From: CAVPRW01 sp046727435 [NCBI: bacterium]
GTDB lineage: Bacteria; Tectomicrobia; Entotheonellia; J063
Assembly: GCA_046727435.1 (NCBI GenBank)
Contig: JBKPCR010000398.1
Location: 1 to 11,582, forward strand
Length of the DNA stretch: 11,582 bases
Reading direction: 5' to 3'
Positions 7,381 to 11,582 of the stretch are shown piece by piece; within the stretch, counting starts at the first letter, position 1, and each line of letters starts with the position of its first letter. The position numbers and the translations under genes were made by a program. The notes below the pieces were generated by a model that ran no database searches, was not told the origin of the DNA, and saw only the letters and a program-made list of their open reading frames with translations.

Positions 7381-7410
7381 TTGATCGCGATCGACCGTTA
7401 GGACTACAAT
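7381..7410 (+). promoter_or_regulatory. Candidate sigma-70-like promoter for acs
   Basis: TTGATC (7381-7386) and TACAAT (7405-7410) are separated by 18 bases, a fair match to both consensus hexamers, and would give a leader of about 75 nt before the acs start at 7494. The spacer begins with the palindrome GATCGCGATC (7383-7392, overlapping the -35). A second dyad, CTTCGGT-a-ACCGAGG (7424-7438), lies downstream of the -10 and could be an operator or just a leader hairpin. Confidence 0.4.
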
Positions 7411-7493
7411 AGGACAATTATCGCTTCGGTAACCGAGGCAAGATGTTGGTGATTAGCCACGCTGAGAGAGATCGGCAAAGGAGGAGTGAGCTG

Positions 7494-9443
<1,950 letters not shown>

Positions 9444-9485
9444 TACTGAAGTGGGACAGGGGGGAGGGCGCGCGCGGTATCGGCC

Positions 9486-9514
9486 TTGACAGTCTTAGGC
9501 CGCACCTCTATGAT
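9486..9514 (+). promoter_or_regulatory. Near-consensus sigma-70 promoter upstream of the HbpS/GlcG-family gene
   Basis: TTGACA (9486-9491) matches the -35 consensus exactly, and TATGAT (9509-9514) differs from the -10 consensus by one base. The spacer is the optimal 17 bases. Transcription would begin near 9521, leaving a leader of about 70 nt before the ATG at 9593. The strength suggests high, housekeeping-like expression independent of acs. Confidence 0.75.
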
Positions 9515-9592
9515 CGCTCATGTGAATCTATAGAATACTGAACCGATGACAGCTGCATTTTCGTTGACCATATGCCAGAGAGGAGAGACCCG

Positions 9593-9988
9593 ATGGCACT
9601 GACCTTAGCTGAGGCGAACCGAATCATCGAAGGTGCAGTGGCGAAAGCGCAGGAGCTGAACATTAAGATCAGCGTCGCCGTCTGCGATGCTGGCGGGCGT
9701 CTGATCGCCTTCAATCGGATGGATGGGGCCATTTGGGGTAGTGCCTATGGCTCCCAGGGTAAAGCCGTCGCCTCGGTGGCCTTCGCGCGTCCCAGTGGTG
9801 AGCTCGCCGAACGGGCGGACACGCCTATCATTCGGGGGATCGGCGCAGCCGAAGGGGGACACATGATCCCCAGCCAGGGCGCCGTTCCCGTGATCCGCAA
9901 CGGTGTGGCCGAAGGTGCTTGCGGAGTGGGCGGCGGCACTGGTCAGCAAGATGAAGACTGTGCCCGTGCTGGCGTCGCCAAACTCTAA
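9593..9988 (+). CDS. HbpS/GlcG-family (PF03928, haem-degrading/haem-binding) protein
   Basis: A 131-residue protein starting MALTLAEANRIIEGA, with GAGAGGAGAG (9578-9587) just upstream; an earlier in-frame ATG at 9572 lies in front of that site and is less likely. The family pattern is clear: an N-terminal helix, ISVAVCDAGGRLIAFNRMDGA, then WGSAYGSQGKAVASVAF, a proline-rich middle (SQGAVPVI) and a glycine-rich end (GACGVGGGTGQQDEDCARAG). Members form small oligomers. Some bind or degrade haem, while GlcG is encoded in glycolate operons with unknown function. No signal peptide is seen, so it is probably cytosolic. Neighbours give no glycolate or haem context, so the exact substrate stays open. 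It has its own strong promoter and is convergent with the next gene. Confidence 0.9.
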   Translation: MALTLAEANRIIEGAVAKAQELNIKISVAVCDAGGRLIAFNRMDGAIWGSAYGSQGKAVASVAFARPSGELAERADTPIIRGIGAAEGGHMIPSQGAVPVIRNGVAEGACGVGGGTGQQDEDCARAGVAKL

Positions 9989-10009
9989 CTGGTCCATTGA
10001 GCCCCTTGC

Positions 10010-10032
10010 CCCCTCTCCCACTGGGAGAGGGG
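10010..10032. repeat. Perfect 10-bp inverted repeat between convergent genes
   Basis: CCCCTCTCCC (10010-10019) and GGGAGAGGGG (10023-10032) are exact complements around a 3-base loop, 22 bases after the stop of the HbpS/GlcG-family gene. There is no T-run on either side, so it is a poor intrinsic terminator. Palindromes of this CCCTCTCCC/GGGAGAGGG kind recur as dispersed intergenic repeats in several bacteria. It may protect the transcript 3' end or slow polymerase. Confidence 0.6.
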
Positions 10033-10045
10033 ACGAAGACCTACC

Positions 10046-10088
10046 CTAAAAAGCTTCCAGATGGAGAGGGCATATCATCTGGGTGCTT
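10046..10088 (-). terminator. Intrinsic terminator of the cyclase-family gene
   Basis: On the minus strand, AAGCACCCAGATG (10088-10076) pairs with CATCTGGAAGCTT (10063-10051), giving a stem of about 12 pairs with one mismatch and a 12-base loop. It runs straight into TTTTT (10052-10048). It lies about 30 bases after the stop codon at 10117, the expected place. Confidence 0.65.
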
Positions 10089-10116
10089 CCCCTAGCGCGA
10101 TGCCTTTGACCGTTCC

Positions 10117-11217
10117 TTACACGACCGCGATCGGATTGCCGGGTGAGCCCGTGGCGCCCTTAAGCCGTAGGGGACTAAAGATATAGGCAAACTCGTACAC
10201 CCGGTCCGCCGCCAGTTGTTCCAAATCCAGATTTTCATGGATATAAATGCCATTCATGGTGATCCACCATTGATGGCACTCGAACGGCCGTTCCTTATCC
10301 TCCCCGGGGACCGCCTCTACTGCCCAATTATCCCCACCCACTAGACAGATCTTTTTGTCGATGAGCCACTTGGCCGCGGTCACGCCGGGTCCAGGGCAGC
10401 CCTTGTTGTATGCGACATTGTCTTTCATCCAGAGCTTGCCGTGGCCGGTGTGGAAGAGCACCACATCGCCTTCGCCTGGTTCCCGAACCCCCTGTCGCGC
10501 CAGGACCCCCTGGACGTCCGCGGGAGTGATCACATAGTCGATTGGCAACCGGTCCCCCCCTTTGTACGCCAGCACGTCGAGCAGGATGCCCCGGGTGAAA
10601 AAGACCCCGACGTTGTGGACGCCTAGTTTCTTAAGACCATAGGGCCCACCCACGTCGGACTGCTTCAGGCCATTGTAATAGACCACCTCATCGCCAATCA
10701 GCGTGCCGATATGCCCGAGGCCGTCGAATTGCGTGCCGACCTGGCCGATTTCGCCGCTAAACATCTCGTCATTATACGCAAGCTTTGCCGTGCCCAAGGG
10801 GCCGCCGGTCGGCCCGCCAGGGATGGTCAGGCTATAGTGCCGCGAGCCAAATAGCGGCATGCCCTGCTCATAAATCCGGCCCAGCTGGTAGATCTTGCCG
10901 ATCTTAATCAGTTTGACCGCCTCGATAACCTTGGCCGGGGTCATACGATTGACAGCTCCACGCTCGTCGGTTGGTCCCCAGGGCGACGGCCACCAGTCTT
11001 TTCCGAAAGGGTTAGCTGCTGCGGCCGGCTGGGCGTGAGCCGCGTGATGCTGGGCGACAAGTCCACCAGCCGCTGCGCCAGCGGTCATGCCTGCGAGCAT
11101 GCTGCCGTGGAGAAAGTCCCGCCGGTTCACTCCTGATGGCTGTTCGGACTCGGTTAGCGCTTCGCGTTCAGCTGTCGTCTGCGCCGCAACTTGTTGCTTC
11201 AACCAGTCAGGTTGCAT
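10117..11217 (-). CDS. Tat-exported cyclase-family (PF04199) metal-dependent hydrolase
   Basis: I choose ATG 11217 (366 residues) because GGGAGG lies 6 nt upstream; a start at 11244 would precede that site. NRRDFLHG (31-38) is a twin-arginine motif, followed by a hydrophobic Ala/Gly-rich segment and an AHA-type cleavage site near residue 62, so the folded enzyme is probably exported to the periplasm. The mature part is a cyclase/kynurenine-formamidase-like fold. The metal-site motif HxGTHxDxxxH appears here as QVGTQFDGLGH (159-169): Asp165 and His169 are kept, while both earlier His positions are Gln. The GTQ(F/W)D variant is known in one large subfamily, so this need not mean inactivity. VLFHTGHGKLW (253-263) and CHQWWITMNGIYIHENL (314-330) are other conserved blocks. 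Substrate is unknown; amide or lactone hydrolysis is plausible. The gene ends at its own terminator and is divergent from the SpeE-like gene. Confidence 0.93.
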   Translation of the reverse strand: MQPDWLKQQVAAQTTAEREALTESEQPSGVNRRDFLHGSMLAGMTAGAAAGGLVAQHHAAHAQPAAAANPFGKDWWPSPWGPTDERGAVNRMTPAKVIEAVKLIKIGKIYQLGRIYEQGMPLFGSRHYSLTIPGGPTGGPLGTAKLAYNDEMFSGEIGQVGTQFDGLGHIGTLIGDEVVYYNGLKQSDVGGPYGLKKLGVHNVGVFFTRGILLDVLAYKGGDRLPIDYVITPADVQGVLARQGVREPGEGDVVLFHTGHGKLWMKDNVAYNKGCPGPGVTAAKWLIDKKICLVGGDNWAVEAVPGEDKERPFECHQWWITMNGIYIHENLDLEQLAADRVYEFAYIFSPLRLKGATGSPGNPIAVV

Positions 11218-11458
11218 GGTCGCCTCCCTTGTTTGGCAAAGCACATCGCATATATCGCAGGGGTTCTAAACCTAAGAGTGGAGCATGTTGGGACAGGACG
11301 CCGTCGTGGACGGCAGGCTCATCCTATAGGCGTCGATCAGCGACTGTCAAGACAGCAGCGGATGTGAGGGCCGCTGGACCCCAGGAGCAGAATCAGATAA
11401 TATGGTGCCCAGGTGCGCGAAGATCAGATGAAGGTCCCCTGAAGGACGTGAGGCCAAC

Positions 11459-11582
11459 ATGGTTGGGGTGCTGCAACTGACAGTTTTTGTCTGTGGGGCT
11501 GTGCTGCTGGGCCTGGAAATCGTCGGGAGCCGCGTGTTAGCGCCCTATTTCGGCAGCTCCATCTTCGTGTGGGGCAGTCTCA
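11459..11582 (+). CDS. N-terminus of a membrane (fused MFS-type) spermidine-synthase-like protein, truncated by window
   Basis: Only 41 codons are inside the window. The ATG at 11459 is the only good start after an in-frame TGA at 11429, and GAGG (11450-11453) lies 5 nt before it. The peptide starts with a hydrophobic helix and contains LEIVGSRVLAPYFGSSIFVW. This closely resembles the first membrane helix and the E-x-x-x-S-R-x-L-x-P-x-x-G-S-S block of large bacterial proteins that join transmembrane segments to a spermidine-synthase-like methyltransferase fold. Such proteins often do not make spermidine, so the product remains open. The 241-base divergent spacer towards the cyclase gene holds GATAAT (11396-11401) as a weak -10 candidate without a good -35. 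Confidence 0.75.
   Translation, partial: MVGVLQLTVFVCGAVLLGLEIVGSRVLAPYFGSSIFVWGSL

Noticed and set aside
7183-7401. 72-codon plus-strand frame upstream of acs
   Set aside because: The only purine-rich sequence abuts the ATG, the peptide matches no family I know, and it runs through the likely acs promoter.

Overview
The window looks like a chromosomal segment of a moderately GC-rich Gram-negative bacterium. This rests on the acetyl-CoA synthetase, a twin-arginine exported cyclase-family protein, a HbpS/GlcG-type protein and the start of a membrane spermidine-synthase-like protein. I cannot name the phylum. The left third reads as somewhat more AT-rich than the rest, as accessory DNA often does.

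Left half (1-6704), all minus strand: three large genes that look like a nucleotide- or NAD-centred conflict (defence) module. In transcription order, reading right to left, they are: a TIR / transmembrane / WD40 protein (6704-4032); a PF10137-type TIR-like protein with an extra N-terminal nucleotide-binding-like domain (3798-2956); and a very large protein that starts at 2768 and is still open at base 1. I translated this last gene by hand. It has 922 sense codons without a stop, and joins a degenerate PfkB/ribokinase-like domain, an AAA+ ATPase and a C-terminal RyR (ryanodine receptor) domain. Gaps of 233 and 187 bases separate the genes, so co-transcription is possible but not shown.

Middle (6705-7493): a 789-base stretch with no convincing gene. 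Its minus strand carries what looks like the 3' end of a group II intron (domain V with a CGC triad, then domain VI), preceded by several stable hairpins. No reverse transcriptase is present. The remainder is the upstream region of acs, with a possible sigma-70-like promoter.

Right half (7494-11582): ordinary metabolism. The order is acs (acetate activation, plus), a stand-alone HbpS/GlcG-family gene behind a near-consensus sigma-70 promoter (plus), a convergent Tat-exported cyclase-family hydrolase (minus) with its own intrinsic terminator, and the first 41 codons of a SpeE-like membrane protein (plus) running off the right edge.

The most interesting part is the left module. All three proteins carry domains known from bacterial immunity or nucleotide signalling, and two of them show changes at expected catalytic positions.
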